Source: JBAXPW01 sp037132015 (GTDB lineage Bacteria; Patescibacteriota; Microgenomatia; UBA1406; GWC2-37-13). Taken from it: a stretch of DNA of 5,696 nucleotides. The stretch spans positions 1-5,696 of the forward strand of contig JBAXPW010000087.1 of the NCBI GenBank assembly GCA_037132015.1. The letters are read 5' to 3'. The position numbers and the translations under genes are program-made. Of the stretch, positions 5,651 through 5,696 are shown piece by piece (the stretch's first letter is position 1; each line of letters starts with the position of its first letter). The notes beneath the pieces are model-generated. The model had not been told where the DNA came from. It made no database searches and saw only the letters and a list, made by a program, of their open reading frames with translations.

Positions 5651-5696
5651 ATGACTATATTGAAGAAAAATAGGGGTGTACTAGTGCGCCTTTTTA
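5651..5696 (+). CDS. Possible 5' end of a gene cut by the right edge
   Basis: From ATG 5651 the frame stays open to the window end and encodes about 15 residues (MTILKKNRGVLVRLF). A GTG at 5684 in the same frame has AGGGG at 5672-5676, 7 nt before it, which is ideal spacing and may be the true start. Either way the frame lies directly behind the strong promoter at 5613-5640. Too little is visible to name a product, and chance remains possible. Confidence 0.3.
   Translation, partial: MTILKKNRGVLVRLF

Overview
The window is AT-rich (roughly one third G+C, estimated by eye) and holds three main protein-coding loci plus a repeat-rich non-coding end. Three things together suggest a small-genome bacterium, perhaps of the Candidate Phyla Radiation (Patescibacteria): the low G+C, a compact 714-residue FtsK with a short linker, and an intergenic region packed with palindromes and simple repeats. 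This is an inference. No rRNA or other taxonomic marker is present. Nothing in the reading frames requires a non-standard genetic code.

Left part (1-1216, + strand): the C-terminal two thirds or so of a multi-pass membrane glycosyltransferase of the GT39/PMT_2-like type. It is cut by the window edge at its 5' end and split into two frames by a one-base frameshift near 380. The catalytic N-terminal part lies outside the window.

Middle (1290-2867, - strand): a 525-residue soluble protein that I cannot assign to a family. It converges on the glycosyltransferase (73 bp between the stops) and diverges from ftsK. It has a good promoter of its own (TTGTAA-16-TATAAT) but no visible Shine-Dalgarno sequence. 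An HELLH motif near its N-terminus is the only functional hint, and it is weak.

Right-centre (3019-5163, + strand): a complete ftsK, encoding the membrane-anchored DNA translocase of cell division and chromosome segregation. It has four membrane segments, a linker, the alpha and RecA-like beta domains with intact Walker A and B motifs, and a C-terminal gamma winged helix. Its start is odd: a strong GAGGAG lies too far upstream and sits nearer to an out-of-frame ATG.

Right end (5164-5696): about 490 bp without a convincing gene. It holds TAAAGTT repeats, a 51-nt double-stem palindrome, a run of GC-rich hairpins, a 10-bp direct repeat spaced 60 bp, a GC-rich block with mutually exclusive pairings, and a 74-nt tract with a single G. 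It ends in a near-consensus promoter (TTGAAA-16-TATAAT) that probably drives a gene entering at the right edge. The genes have no evident shared pathway. The most rewarding points are the frameshifted glycosyltransferase, the unassigned 525-residue protein and the structured intergenic region.
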